Below, in pieces: positions 1 through 9,085 of a stretch of DNA of 64,000 nucleotides. The notes beneath the pieces are model-generated. The model was not told the origin of the DNA and ran no database searches. It worked only from the letters and a program-made list of their open reading frames with translations. The translations under genes and the position numbers were made by a program. Origin of the DNA: Paludibacterium paludis (GTDB lineage: Bacteria > Pseudomonadota > Gammaproteobacteria > Burkholderiales > Chromobacteriaceae); contig NZ_CP069161.1 of the NCBI RefSeq assembly GCF_018802605.1, positions 62,001 through 126,000 on the forward strand, given 5' to 3'. Position 1 is the first letter of the stretch. Each line of letters begins with the position of its first letter.

Positions 1-584
1 TGGCCGCCGTGCGCCCGGATATCGTGGCGTCGGCGACCTCGGTGGGCGGTGTCAACGGCGGCTCCCGCGTCGCGGACCTGCTGCGCGCCGCCGCTCCTCC
101 CGGATCACCCGCCGAAGCACTGGCGGCCAGGCTGGCCGGCACGCTCGCCAAACTGATCAGCCTTGTGTCGGGCAACCCTTCGCTGCCCCAGGTGCCGACC
201 GCGGCGCTGAACTCGCTGACCACGGCGGGAATGGAGCGCTTCAACCGGCGCTTCCCCGAAGGCCTGCCCGCCAGCCGCTGCGGTGAAGGCGCCCACGAAA
301 CCGGTGGCGTGCGTTACTACTCGTGGAGCGGCACCAGCGGCCTGACCAACGTGCTCGATATCACCGACCCGGGCATCGGCATCCTGAGTCTGGTGCACGG
401 CGAGGCCAACGACGGGCTGGTGAGCCGCTGCTCAAGCCATCTGGGTCAGGTCATCCGCAGCAATTACGCGATGAATCATCTCGATGAGGTCAATCAGATG
501 GTCGGTCTGGTCAACCTCTTCGAGATCAGCCCGGTCACGCTGTTCCGCCAGCACGCCAATCGGCTGAAGGAAGCCGGACTGTGA
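1..584 (+). CDS. lipA: Secreted triacylglycerol lipase, C-terminal part (5' end outside window)
   Basis: Secreted lipase that hydrolyses triacylglycerols outside the cell; only about the last 194 codons lie in the window and the frame is open back to base 3, so the true start and the Ser nucleophile are upstream. Visible landmarks match the Pseudomonas family I.1 lipases: the ANDGLV segment carries the catalytic Asp and MNHLDEVNQ the catalytic His, and two cysteines (in SRCGEG and SRCSSHLG) fit the conserved disulfide. The usual PHxGS element reads GVNGGS here, a variant also known in related lipases. The ending QHANRLKEAGL is typical. The stop overlaps the start of the foldase gene by 4 bases (GTGA), so the two are translationally coupled. 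Maturation is expected to need that foldase and type II secretion (known for the family). Confidence 0.93.
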   Translation, partial: AAVRPDIVASATSVGGVNGGSRVADLLRAAAPPGSPAEALAARLAGTLAKLISLVSGNPSLPQVPTAALNSLTTAGMERFNRRFPEGLPASRCGEGAHETGGVRYYSWSGTSGLTNVLDITDPGIGILSLVHGEANDGLVSRCSSHLGQVIRSNYAMNHLDEVNQMVGLVNLFEISPVTLFRQHANRLKEAGL

Positions 585-1474
585 CATTCGCGGGACGATT
601 CGCCGTCGCCGTGCTCGCGCTCGCGGTGGCGGCCATGATCTTCTGGCCCGGGCGGGACGACCCGCCGCCCCGTTCCGAATCGACCGGCGTGGCGTTGTCC
701 CAGCAGGGCACCCAACCCGACGGCGCGGCGCGCGAAGCGCATGGCCGGCCGGTGGCCGACGCGGCGCTGCGCCGGCTGTTCGACTATCACCTCGCCGCGC
801 TGGGCGAAAAAAGCGCCGCGGCGATCCGTCAGTCGCTCGCCGCGGCGCTGCCCGCCGGCCTTGACGCGCGGGCGCGCGGGGCGGTGCTCGACCTGTTCGA
901 CCGCTACCGTGCGTACAAGCAGGCCGTCGCCGCCCGAACGCCGGGTGCCGAAGAGTCGATGAAAGCCCGCCTCGACGCGATGCGTGCGCTGCGCGGGCGT
1001 TTTTTCCGGGAAGAGGAGGCGCGGGGGCTGTTCGGCGACAGTGACCGCTTCGACGATTTCAGCCTCGGGCTTCTGGCGATCCGCGCGGATCCCTCGCTCA
1101 GCGCCCAGGAAAAGACGCGCCGCGCCGGGGAGCTCGAGGCGGCCTTGCCGGCCGCCATGCAAGAAGCCCGGCGCGAGGCGGTGGCGCACACGGCGCTCGC
1201 CGACCAGGAGGCCGCGCTGCTGTCGCAAGGCGGCGGCGACGACGACCTTTACCGGCTGCGCAGCCGCGTGGCGGGCCAGGCCGCGGCCGGACGGCTCGCG
1301 GAAATGGACCGCCGGCAAACCGACTGGCAAAACCGCATCGCCGCCTACCGCGCCGAACGGGAACGCCTGGCCGGCAATGCCCGGCTCAGCCCCGCCGAGC
1401 GCGAGACGGCGCTGGCGGACTATGCCCTGGCGCATTTCGACAGCCACGAACGCCGACGGCTCGCGGCCTATTGA
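581..1474 (+). CDS. lifO: Lipase-specific foldase (steric chaperone)
   Basis: Membrane-anchored periplasmic foldase that helps the neighbouring lipase reach its active fold before type II secretion. The 297-residue protein opens with one N-terminal hydrophobic anchor (about residues 5-22), then a Pro/Ser-rich linker, then a long helical, Ala/Arg/Glu-rich body. The hallmark foldase motif RxxFDYxLxAxGE is present as LRRLFDYHLAALGE near residues 64-77. A GTG start overlapping the lipase stop is the only plausible start in this operon. Its 3' end overlaps the convergent hydrolase gene by 7 bases. Also called lipase chaperone Lif/LimA/LipB. Confidence 0.92.
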   Translation: MTFAGRFAVAVLALAVAAMIFWPGRDDPPPRSESTGVALSQQGTQPDGAAREAHGRPVADAALRRLFDYHLAALGEKSAAAIRQSLAAALPAGLDARARGAVLDLFDRYRAYKQAVAARTPGAEESMKARLDAMRALRGRFFREEEARGLFGDSDRFDDFSLGLLAIRADPSLSAQEKTRRAGELEAALPAAMQEARREAVAHTALADQEAALLSQGGGDDDLYRLRSRVAGQAAAGRLAEMDRRQTDWQNRIAAYRAERERLAGNARLSPAERETALADYALAHFDSHERRRLAAY

Positions 1475-2352
1475 CGCGCGCCCGGCTGGCGCGGCTTGAG
1501 AAACCTGTCCATCTGTCCGAGCATCCAGCCCGGATCGTCGTACATGATGTAATGCCGCGCCGACTCGCTGAGCGCCAGCGTCACGTCGCGCAGGCCCGAG
1601 AACTGGAGCCGGAACGTGTCCTCGACATCGCGCCGCGAGGCGACATCCCGATAGGCGACCCAACTGCCCAGCACCAGCGTCGGCGCCACGATGGCCGGCA
1701 AGCCGGGACGCAGGTCGGCCTTCATCATTTCGTAAGTCGCCTCGGCGATGGCGCGCCGGTCGGACGCCTTGTCCATGGCCAGCACCCGGTCGATGTCGAC
1801 GGGGCGCGTCGCCAGGGTCGCCGCGACCTCGCGCCGGGTTTTCGGGTCGTGGGGCGCGTTGAGCGCTTCATCGCGGCTCCTGGCCGCCTGCCGTTCGATT
1901 CCGGCGGCCGGGATATCGTTATCCTCGGCCGCGCCGAGCGCGGGCAAGGTGTCGATGATCACCAGCGCGCCGACCATGCCCGGATGCCGTTCGGCAAAAC
2001 CCAGCGCGATCGTGCCGCCGAGGTTGTGCCCCACCAGCACGGGCCGCTCCAGATGGCGCTCGCCAAGGTAGGCGGCGAGCGCCGCGTCGACCCTGGGCAG
2101 CAGGGCGCCTTTTATCGGCGGCGCGCCGCCCGAACCGGCCAGCGTCAACACATGGCATTCGTAACGGCCGGCGAAATGTTTCACTGTCCCGTCCCATACG
2201 GCGCCGGACGCGCCAAGGCCGGCGATCAGGATCATCGGCGGGCCCTGCCCCGACACATTGGCGACGAACGCCGCGGACTCCGGGCCGGCAACGGCAAGAT
2301 ACGGCAGGAACAGGGCAAGAGCGGCAAGACGACATATCACGACGGCCTCCAT
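1468..2352 (-). CDS. Exported alpha/beta hydrolase-fold protein with Asn at the nucleophile elbow
   Basis: Alpha/beta hydrolase-fold protein of about 294 residues with a signal peptide (residues 1-22, hydrophobic, ending AVAG). The fold is recognised by the oxyanion-loop region ILIAGLGASGAVWD (41-54), the nucleophile elbow, and a late ARHYIMYDDP segment whose His (about 267) is the expected catalytic base. The elbow reads VGHNLGG, so residue 110 is Asn (codon AAC at 2023-2025) where homologues have Ser in GHSLGG. The protein may therefore be inactive, have another role, or use an unusual mechanism. The frame opens at 2430, but the start at 2352 gives a clean signal peptide; neither start has a strong ribosome site. 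Convergent to the lipase operon, with no evident operon partner. Confidence 0.82.
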   Translation of the reverse strand: MEAVVICRLAALALFLPYLAVAGPESAAFVANVSGQGPPMILIAGLGASGAVWDGTVKHFAGRYECHVLTLAGSGGAPPIKGALLPRVDAALAAYLGERHLERPVLVGHNLGGTIALGFAERHPGMVGALVIIDTLPALGAAEDNDIPAAGIERQAARSRDEALNAPHDPKTRREVAATLATRPVDIDRVLAMDKASDRRAIAEATYEMMKADLRPGLPAIVAPTLVLGSWVAYRDVASRRDVEDTFRLQFSGLRDVTLALSESARHYIMYDDPGWMLGQMDRFLKPRQPGARQ

Positions 2353-2545
2353 GTTCGCCTGAGCAACCATGCCAAAAGTATAACAAGCAATGCCGATGTT
2401 CTTGCCGCCGATGATCGCCGCAATCCACAACGACGCGTGCCCTCCTGTCCGACGCCCGATTCGACCGCAAGATGCGGAGTGCCCCGCCGCGCCCGCTCCC
2501 CTAGTCTGATACCGGCAAAGTCACCCACACCCCGGGAGGGATACC

Positions 2546-3313
2546 ATGAAGAAGTTGGCGAACAAAACGGCGATCGTCACCGGCGCCAGTTCCGGCATCG
2601 GCCGCGAAACCGCGAAGCTTTTCGCGAGCGAAGGGGCCGGTGTCATCGTTGTCGCGCGCCGGGCGGCCGCGCTGGACTCGCTGGTCGGCGAAATCGCCGC
2701 CGCGGGCGGCCGGGCGGTGGCGCTGGCGGGCGACGTCCGGGACGAAGACTGCGCGAAGCGCGCCGTGGCGCTCGCGCGGGAGCGCTTCGGCGGCCTGGAC
2801 ATCGCGTTCAACAATGCCGGCTCGCTCGGCGCGCAAGGCTCCGTGACGGAGATGCCGCTCGATGGCTGGCGCGACACGCTCGACAGCAATCTGACCAGCG
2901 CCTTTCTCGCCGCGAAACACCAGATTCCCGCGATGCTCGAACGCGGCGCGGGCGCCTCGCTGATTTTCACTTCGTCATTCGTCGGTTACTCGGTCGGCTT
3001 CCCCGGCATGGCGGCCTACGCGGCCGCCAAAGCCGGTCTTGTCGGTCTGATGCGGACCCTGGCCGCCGAATACGGCGCGGCGGGACTGCGCGTCAACGCC
3101 CTGCTGCCGGGCGGCACCGACACCGAAATGGGACGGGCGGCGGCGAGCACGCCGGAACAAAAGGCGTTCGTTGAAAACCTGCATGCCATGAAGCGGCTCG
3201 CCAGTCCCGTCGAGATCGCGAGATCGGCGCTCTACCTGGCCTGCGACGACTCCAGCTTCACCACAGGAACCACACTGTTCGCCGATGGCGGCGTCTCGAT
3301 CGCGCGCGTCTGA
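2546..3313 (+). CDS. Short-chain dehydrogenase/reductase (SDR)
   Basis: Cytoplasmic NAD(P)-dependent oxidoreductase of the classical SDR family, 255 residues. Visible motifs are the TGASSGIG cofactor loop (12-19), Arg-Arg after the second strand (38-39, which favours NADP(H)), NNAG (89-92), catalytic Ser at 143/144, and the YxxxK pair Y158/K162 in AYAAAK. The C-terminus LFADGGVSIARV is the usual SDR end. A good ribosome site (GGGAGG) lies just before the ATG. The substrate cannot be read from sequence. Single gene, followed by an inverted repeat and then the MFS carrier. Confidence 0.9.
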   Translation: MKKLANKTAIVTGASSGIGRETAKLFASEGAGVIVVARRAAALDSLVGEIAAAGGRAVALAGDVRDEDCAKRAVALARERFGGLDIAFNNAGSLGAQGSVTEMPLDGWRDTLDSNLTSAFLAAKHQIPAMLERGAGASLIFTSSFVGYSVGFPGMAAYAAAKAGLVGLMRTLAAEYGAAGLRVNALLPGGTDTEMGRAAASTPEQKAFVENLHAMKRLASPVEIARSALYLACDDSSFTTGTTLFADGGVSIARV

Positions 3314-3317
3314 AAAC

Positions 3318-3350
3318 CCGTGTCCGGCGCTGTCATCGGGCCGGACACGG
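3318..3350 (+). terminator. Perfect 11-bp inverted repeat after the SDR gene
   Basis: CCGTGTCCGGC (3318-3328) pairs with GCCGGACACGG (3340-3350) across an 11-base loop, 4 bases after the SDR stop. It lacks a T-run, so it may act as a weak terminator or an mRNA-stabilising hairpin. Confidence 0.45.
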
Positions 3351-3444
3351 AACTCACCCCTATAGCATATGAGAATCCTTCCCTTGAAATTAATTGGAAA
3401 ATTTAATTTAATATGAAGAATTAACTTGCTTTAGGAGTGGTGTT

Positions 3445-4650
3445 TTGTCGTTGCCCCCCGCTGTCCGCTCGTCCTCGTCCCTGTTTCCGATGGTGCTGGC
3501 CCTGATTCTCGCCGGCCTCAACCTGCGCCCGTCGATGGCCGCCATCGGACCGCTGCTCACCCCGATCCGCGCCTCGCTGCCCTTGAGCTTCACGCTGATT
3601 TCCCTGCTGACCATGCTGCCGGTGCTGGCCATGGGCCTGGCCATGTCCGGCGGCGGCCGGCTTGCCGCGCGGCTTGGCGAGCACCGCGCGGTCGCGCTGT
3701 CGCTGGCGGTGATCGGCCTGTCCAGTCTCGCCCGCCTGTGGGCGGACGACGCCGTGGCGCTGATCCTCACCGCGGTGACCGCGGGCGCCGGCATCGCGGT
3801 GATCCAGGCGGTGATGCCCGGCATCATCAAACATCATTTTCCCGGGGGGGTGGCGTTGCTGATGGGGCTTTACGTGACCTCCATCATGGGCGGCGCGGCC
3901 ATCGCCGCGGCGGCCTCGCCGTTCGTCGAAAGCTACGGCGGCTGGCATGCCGCTCTCGCGGTCTGGTCGGGACTGGCGGCTCTCGCGCTGGCGGCCTGGT
4001 ACGCGGTGCGCCGCCAGGTCGGTGGCGTGGCCGCGCATGACGCCGACGACAACGAGGCGCCGGAATCGTTCGCGCGCAATCCTCGCGCCTGGCTGCTCGG
4101 CGTGTTTTTCGGGCTGGGCACGGCGTCCTACACCTGCGTGCTGGCGTGGCTGCCGCCCTATTTTGTGGAAATGGGCTGGAAAGACACCCAGGCCGGCCTG
4201 ATGCTGGCTTTCCTGACCAGCATGGAAGTGCTCTCGGGTCTTGTGCTGCCGACGCTCGCGCAGCGCGCCACCGACCGCCGGCCGATCCTGTTCGCGGCGC
4301 TCGCCGGCGTGGTGGCGGGCTTCTCCGGCCTGCTGCTCGCCCCGACGGCCCTGCCGATGCTGTGGACCGGACTGCTCGGCTTCGGTATCGGCGGCGTGTT
4401 CCCGCTGACGCTGATCATCACCATGGATCACATCGCCAGCGCGCGCCGCGCCGGACGGCTCGCCGCTTTCGTGCAGGGCACCGGCTATTTCATCGCCGCG
4501 TTCTCGCCGATGGCGGCCGGGGCGATCCGCGACGCGACCCACGGTTTCGCCGGCGCCTGGCTGTTGCTGCTGGCCGTGACGCTGGGCATGCTGTTCATGG
4601 CCTCGCGCTTCGATCCGGCCCGCTACGAAGCGCTGTTCGCCCGGGCCTGA
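3445..4650 (+). CDS. MFS transporter, CynX/NimT family
   Basis: Inner-membrane major facilitator carrier of 401 residues with about 12 hydrophobic segments. The opening LILAGLNLRPSMAAIGPLL resembles the cyanate/nitroimidazole (CynX/NimT) transporter family, in which the early Asn-Leu-Arg-Pro is conserved. Start choice: a TTG at 3445 preceded by AGGAG at 3433-3437 with about 7 bases spacing; no ATG lies nearby. The upstream 130 bases are clearly AT-rich (3360-3425), consistent with a promoter. No cyanase or other cyn gene is adjacent, so cyanate as substrate is not supported. It could be an exporter of small anions or drugs. Confidence 0.85.
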   Translation: MSLPPAVRSSSSLFPMVLALILAGLNLRPSMAAIGPLLTPIRASLPLSFTLISLLTMLPVLAMGLAMSGGGRLAARLGEHRAVALSLAVIGLSSLARLWADDAVALILTAVTAGAGIAVIQAVMPGIIKHHFPGGVALLMGLYVTSIMGGAAIAAAASPFVESYGGWHAALAVWSGLAALALAAWYAVRRQVGGVAAHDADDNEAPESFARNPRAWLLGVFFGLGTASYTCVLAWLPPYFVEMGWKDTQAGLMLAFLTSMEVLSGLVLPTLAQRATDRRPILFAALAGVVAGFSGLLLAPTALPMLWTGLLGFGIGGVFPLTLIITMDHIASARRAGRLAAFVQGTGYFIAAFSPMAAGAIRDATHGFAGAWLLLLAVTLGMLFMASRFDPARYEALFARA

Positions 4651-4659
4651 TCCCGGCCG

Positions 4660-5586
4660 TCACAGCCAGCGCGACTCGGTGGTGAAGCACACGCTCAGCC
4701 ACTGGGTCGTCTCGTCCAGCCCGAGGCGGCGGCACAGCGCGTCGCGGAAGGCGTCCTGGGCACGCACGCCGGCCAGCGGCGAATCGGGATGGATTTTCAG
4801 GTTGATGTCCAGAAAATACGTGCGGCCGGACTTGGCCACCGACGCCGTATGCCCGAGCACGCCATTCCCGGGCAGCATGACCTCGAGGGCCTCCGCGACA
4901 TTCCGGCTCATCGCGTCCGGCGCGATGAACAGCACCTCCTTGAGGTTGGCTCGGATCACCGAGAGCGGAATCGTCAGCGACATCAGCGACAGCACCACGA
5001 CCAGCAGGGGATCGACATACGGCAGCCAGCGCTCGAAGCGCGACCCTTCCATCAGCAGCGCGGCAAGAAAACCGAGGCCGATGCCGAAACTCAACAGTCC
5101 GTCCACCAGCCACTCGCGCGCGTCGACATCGACCAGCGAGGAACCGAGTTTTTTCGCCATCGCCGCTTCATAGCGGTACAGCAGCGCGCACACCACGATC
5201 ACCGGAATCTCGTACCACAACGCGATGCCGGCGTCGACGCGGTGGCCTCCGCCGGCCAGCGCCATCGCCGCGGTGGTCAGCGCGTACAGGCACACCAGCA
5301 GGATCACCAGACCGTTGAACAGGTTGATCAACGGCTCGAAGCGCGAGTAACCGAACTGGAAGCGCTCGTTTTCGGGGCGGGTCACCAGATGCGACACCAG
5401 CATGCCAAGACTCGTCATGCCGGTGCTGATCAGCGTGAAAAAACCGTCGAACAGAATCGATTGCGAACCGATCGCCGCGCCGATGCCGATACCGAGCGTC
5501 GCCAGCGACAGGGTGCCGGCCAGAGAAACGGCCAGGGCCTTCTGTTCTTCGTTAAGACGGGTGAAACGCGATAGCGCGGGAGACAT
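4660..5586 (-). CDS. Cation diffusion facilitator (CDF) family transporter, variant metal site
   Basis: Inner-membrane protein of about 308 residues with six transmembrane segments followed by a soluble C-terminal domain, as in CDF metal/proton antiporters. GYSRFEPLINL matches the conserved cytoplasmic loop of the family. The metal-site quartet differs from classic Zn carriers: the TM2 motif reads D-G-F-F-T (second acid replaced by Thr) and the TM5 motif E-W-L-V-D (Glu in place of His), so ion choice may differ. The frame is open from 5643; the start at 5586 (MSPALSRFTRL) avoids an extra hydrophobic stretch, but neither start has a strong ribosome site. Convergent with the MFS gene, 9 bases apart. 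Confidence 0.8.
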   Translation of the reverse strand: MSPALSRFTRLNEEQKALAVSLAGTLSLATLGIGIGAAIGSQSILFDGFFTLISTGMTSLGMLVSHLVTRPENERFQFGYSRFEPLINLFNGLVILLVCLYALTTAAMALAGGGHRVDAGIALWYEIPVIVVCALLYRYEAAMAKKLGSSLVDVDAREWLVDGLLSFGIGLGFLAALLMEGSRFERWLPYVDPLLVVVLSLMSLTIPLSVIRANLKEVLFIAPDAMSRNVAEALEVMLPGNGVLGHTASVAKSGRTYFLDINLKIHPDSPLAGVRAQDAFRDALCRRLGLDETTQWLSVCFTTESRWL

Positions 5587-5670
5587 GGGCAGGATAGAAA
5601 AAACGATGATCACGACACCCGCCATCGTGACAATAAACGGCACGCGCTGGCAAGTGCCGGAGCGGACCGG

Positions 5671-6870
5671 TCATGCGCCGGCGAGAACCCCGCGGCGCGC
5701 GACGCCCAACTGGCGCGCAAGGGCGGCGAGGGTCAGCGCGCCGACCGCGAAAAGCGCGATCCAGGGCAATTCGGGCACCGCCTCCCGCCGCGCCAGATCG
5801 TAGAGCATGCCGCCACCGAAGTGGCCAAGCCCCCCGCCCAGCGCGAAACCGATACGCCCGAAGCCCAGATAGCTGCCGCGCCGCGCGGGATCGGCCATGC
5901 CGGCCACGAGGGTTTCCCGGGCGGGTTCGGCGATCAGCGTGCCAAGGTAAAAACCGCCCAGCAGCAGGAACATCGCCGTCACGCCGCCAGCCAGCGCCAT
6001 CAACCCGAGGCACGCGGTCATCAGCGCCAGCCCGGCCATCAGGCGCTGCGGCAAGCTGAAATAGCGCTCGCCCAGCCGCGCGAGCGGATAGAGCAGGGTC
6101 AGCGACAGCGCGGTTTCCAGCGCGTACATCCCGCCCACCACGGTATCCGAGCCGGACAGATGCCGGAGCGCCACGGGAATGGTCAGCATGACCTGCACCA
6201 ACAGCGCGTAATAGCCGCTGAGCGTCAGGACCAGCCGGCGAAAAGGCGCGTCGGCCAGAACGCGGCGCATGCCCGCCAGGATGGGCTCCCTCCGCGACGC
6301 GATGCGCCAGCGCGGCAAAAACAGCGCATTGATCAGCGCGGCGGCCAGAAACAGCCCCGCCCCCGCGCCGGCCACCCAGCGAAAATCATAGCGCATCAGC
6401 CAGCTGCCCAGCAGGGCGGCGCCCACCGCGCCGGCGCTGTCGCACATCATCAGCAGCGCGTAAAAACGGCTGCGCTCGCGCGGCCGGGTGAATTTCACCG
6501 CGAGCGCCGAGCGCGGCGGCTCGAACAGTGTGCCGCCGAAGGCCGAGAGCAGGCAGGCCAATATCAGAAGCGACGGTGTGTCGGCCGCCGCGAGGACGGC
6601 GAAGCCCGCCGCGCGGACCAGCATGCCGGCGACGATCAGCGGCTTGGCGCCGAAGCGGTCGGCCAGCGAGCCGCCGACCAGGCCGAATCCCTGCTGCGCC
6701 AGTTGGCGCAGCGCCAGCGCCGCGCCGACCAGCGCGCCGGCCCAGCCGAGCCGGTCCACGAAATGCAGACTCACCAGGGGAAACACCACGAAAAATCCGG
6801 CGACGACCAGAAGATTGTCGATCACGATAAAACATTTGCCGAAACGGCGGGCTGGCGAGGCGGGGGTCAT
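5671..6870 (-). CDS. mdtH: MFS multidrug efflux protein MdtH
   Basis: Inner-membrane drug/proton antiporter of 399 residues. It matches Escherichia coli MdtH along most of its length from memory: [18 protein letters not shown] near the N-terminus, the MFS signature LADRFGAKP in the first cytoplasmic loop, [20 protein letters not shown], and IAEPARETL late in the protein. E. coli MdtH is linked to fluoroquinolone tolerance; here the substrate is inferred only by homology. It is divergent from a LysR regulator (start 6966) across a 95-base gap with repeated CTATAG elements, so that regulator is the obvious candidate for its control. Confidence 0.9.
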   Translation of the reverse strand: MTPASPARRFGKCFIVIDNLLVVAGFFVVFPLVSLHFVDRLGWAGALVGAALALRQLAQQGFGLVGGSLADRFGAKPLIVAGMLVRAAGFAVLAAADTPSLLILACLLSAFGGTLFEPPRSALAVKFTRPRERSRFYALLMMCDSAGAVGAALLGSWLMRYDFRWVAGAGAGLFLAAALINALFLPRWRIASRREPILAGMRRVLADAPFRRLVLTLSGYYALLVQVMLTIPVALRHLSGSDTVVGGMYALETALSLTLLYPLARLGERYFSLPQRLMAGLALMTACLGLMALAGGVTAMFLLLGGFYLGTLIAEPARETLVAGMADPARRGSYLGFGRIGFALGGGLGHFGGGMLYDLARREAVPELPWIALFAVGALTLAALARQLGVARRGVLAGA

Positions 6871-6917
6871 CGCGAAGCTCCATGAACCAGGACCGGCACC
6901 AGTGTGACGCGCACTCT

Positions 6918-6956
6918 GCTATAGTTGAAGCGGTTATCCAGCTATAGTTTTTATAG
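6918..6956. promoter_or_regulatory. Repeated GCTATAGTT elements between mdtH and lysR
   Basis: GCTATAGTT occurs at 6919-6927 and again at 6941-6949, about 22 bases (two helical turns) apart and followed by a further TATAG. This is the size and placement expected for LysR-type operator half-sites, and CTATAG may also overlap promoter -10 boxes. Assignment is inferred. Confidence 0.4.
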
Positions 6957-6965
6957 ATTTTCATT

Positions 6966-7871
6966 ATGTCTGTTTCACTGACCGATCTGGCGCTGTTGTG
7001 CGATATCGCCGACCGGGGAAGCTTCAGCCAGGCGGCGGCCCTGCGCGGCTGGTCGCAGCCCCAGGTCAGCCAGCGCGTCGCCGCGCTGGAAGCCTGGCTC
7101 GGCGTTTCCCTGTTCGTCCGGCACCGGCGCGGCGCCGAACCCACCCAGGCCTGCCTCGCCTTTCTCGACACGGCGCGCGATGCCCTGGCCCGGCTGGATG
7201 CCGGCCGCGACGCCATCGCCGGCGCGCCGGCGCTGCCGCTGATGCCGATCGCCTGCATGCCGTCCCTGGCATCGACGCTGTTCGGACCGCTGATCACCGC
7301 GCTCGCCGATGCCCCGCTGGAGATCCGCTGCCAGACCGATCATTCTCCGAACATCATGGAAAACCTGCTGGCGGGACACACGCGGGTGGGATTCGTGCTC
7401 CGCTGCCCGCCGGTGGCGGGCATCGCCATGGAACGGCTGGCCCGTTCGCCGATCATCGCCGTCGCGGGCAGCGGGCACCCGCTGGCCGCGCGGACATCGC
7501 TCGAGATGGCCGATCTCGCGAATTGCCGACTTGTGCCGCAAGGATGGGGAGACGGCTGCGAAACATTGATACGGACACTGCGCTCCCTGCGCGGCAAGGC
7601 GCAGCCGCTGCACACCGTGCAGCCGGCCTCGGCGGCGCGGGAATTGGCGCTGCTGCACGGTTTCGTGGTGTTCATGCCGGCGCTCGCGGTCACCGACGAT
7701 CTGTCGGCGGGCCGGCTCGTGCGCTTGCCGCTGGGCGACCTGCCGGCCTGGCAATGGGAAGTGATGATGGCGTGGCGCCCCGGCAAGCGCACGGACGCCG
7801 CGCGCGAGCGCATTCTTGACGCCGCCCGGGATATCGCCGCCAACTGGCGGCGGGCCGGCGTCTCGCTCTAG
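6966..7871 (+). CDS. LysR-family transcriptional regulator
   Basis: DNA-binding regulator of 301 residues: N-terminal winged helix-turn-helix (about residues 5-62, GSFSQAAALRGWSQPQVSQR) followed by a two-lobed effector-binding domain (about 85-295). It is transcribed divergently from mdtH and its own promoter shares the CTATAG-containing intergenic region, the classic LysR arrangement, so it probably controls mdtH and itself. The inducer cannot be deduced. It ends 11 bases before the convergent asd gene. Confidence 0.9.
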   Translation: MSVSLTDLALLCDIADRGSFSQAAALRGWSQPQVSQRVAALEAWLGVSLFVRHRRGAEPTQACLAFLDTARDALARLDAGRDAIAGAPALPLMPIACMPSLASTLFGPLITALADAPLEIRCQTDHSPNIMENLLAGHTRVGFVLRCPPVAGIAMERLARSPIIAVAGSGHPLAARTSLEMADLANCRLVPQGWGDGCETLIRTLRSLRGKAQPLHTVQPASAARELALLHGFVVFMPALAVTDDLSAGRLVRLPLGDLPAWQWEVMMAWRPGKRTDAARERILDAARDIAANWRRAGVSL

Positions 7872-7882
7872 GATGCGGCGCG

Positions 7883-8971
7883 TCAGGCCGCCTGGGAAAC
7901 GAGCCGCAGCACGGAAGAGCGGCGGCGGGCAAGATGCGCGCGGAACGCCGCGTCGTCCAGCAGGGCTTCGCCGATCTGCACGGCGTTGAGGGCGGCGCCC
8001 TTGCGCAGGTTGTCGCTGACGATCCACAGGGAAAGACCGGAGTCGAGGCTCACGTCGTCGCGCAGGCGCGACACGAACACCTCGTCGCGGCCCTCGACGA
8101 ACAACGGCATGGCGAAGCGATCCTTGTCCGGTTCGTCAAGCAGCGCAACGCCCGGCGCCGCGGCCAGGATTTCCCGGGCGCGCGCGGCGCCCAGCGCGGA
8201 AGCGAACTCGATATTGACCGATGCGGAGTGGCCGACCATCACCGGCACGCGCACGCAGGTCACCGCCATGCGCACGTCGAAGCCAAGCATGCGGGCCGTT
8301 TCGGCCACCACTTTCTCTTCCTCGCCGGTGCTGCCGTCCTCGAGAAACGCGCCGATGCGCGGCACGACATTGAACGCCAGCGGCGCGGCCTCGCCCCCGC
8401 CCCAGCCGTCAGGCCAGGACATCGACCGGCCGTCATAGCGGGCGCTGCGGCTCTGGCGCGCGAGTTTTTCCAGACCGGCGCGGCCGGCTCCCGACACCGA
8501 CTGGTAGGTCGACATCACCACGCGGCGCAGCGCGACCTCGCGGGCGAGCGGCGCCAGCACCATGGCAAGGGGAATGGCGGCGCAATTGCCGACCGGCAGG
8601 ATGCGGCGCTTCTGCCATTCGCCGATCCTGTCGCCATTGACTTCGGGCACGATCAGCGGCACATCGCCGGCAAGCCGGAACGCGGAACTGTTGTCGATCA
8701 CCACGCAGCCGGCGGCGGCGGCCTTCGGGCTGATCCGTCGCGACACCTCGGCCCCGGCTGACAGGAACAGAATGTCGGTGCCGGCGAAGTCGTGCTCGAA
8801 CAGATCGCGCACCTCGAGCGTCTGCCCGGCGGCATGGATCACACTGCCCGCGCTGCGGGCCGACGCGAGCGGCACCAACTCGTCGGCGGGAAACCCGCGC
8901 TCCAGAAGAATGCGCAACAACTCCCTGCCCACATTGCCCGTCGCGCCGCCAATCGCAATCCGCACACCCAT
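7883..8971 (-). CDS. asd: Aspartate-semialdehyde dehydrogenase
   Basis: NADPH-dependent enzyme converting aspartyl phosphate to aspartate semialdehyde for lysine, diaminopimelate, threonine and methionine synthesis. The 362-residue protein begins MGVRIAIGGATGNVG (Rossmann nucleotide loop), carries the active-site Cys130 in VGNCAAIP, and has the conserved GHSASVNIEF segment with the expected catalytic His. Family members usually read NCSTIQ and GHSES, so Ala replaces conserved neighbours here. The frame is open to 9064, but the ATG at 8971 fits the family N-terminus and has AGGA about 11 bases upstream. It lies alone, divergent from a LysR gene, not in the usual leu/tru setting, so it may be a second copy. 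Confidence 0.87.
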   Translation of the reverse strand: MGVRIAIGGATGNVGRELLRILLERGFPADELVPLASARSAGSVIHAAGQTLEVRDLFEHDFAGTDILFLSAGAEVSRRISPKAAAAGCVVIDNSSAFRLAGDVPLIVPEVNGDRIGEWQKRRILPVGNCAAIPLAMVLAPLAREVALRRVVMSTYQSVSGAGRAGLEKLARQSRSARYDGRSMSWPDGWGGGEAAPLAFNVVPRIGAFLEDGSTGEEEKVVAETARMLGFDVRMAVTCVRVPVMVGHSASVNIEFASALGAARAREILAAAPGVALLDEPDKDRFAMPLFVEGRDEVFVSRLRDDVSLDSGLSLWIVSDNLRKGAALNAVQIGEALLDDAAFRAHLARRRSSVLRLVSQAA

Positions 8972-9085
8972 TTTGTTCCGGTTCCTGGTGATCTTATTGA
9001 TCGATGGTGGAAGCTTATGCCTTGAGCACCCGGCGGACAAACGATATGATCTCACCTCAGCCATCAGAAAATTTCACAGGTAGCC

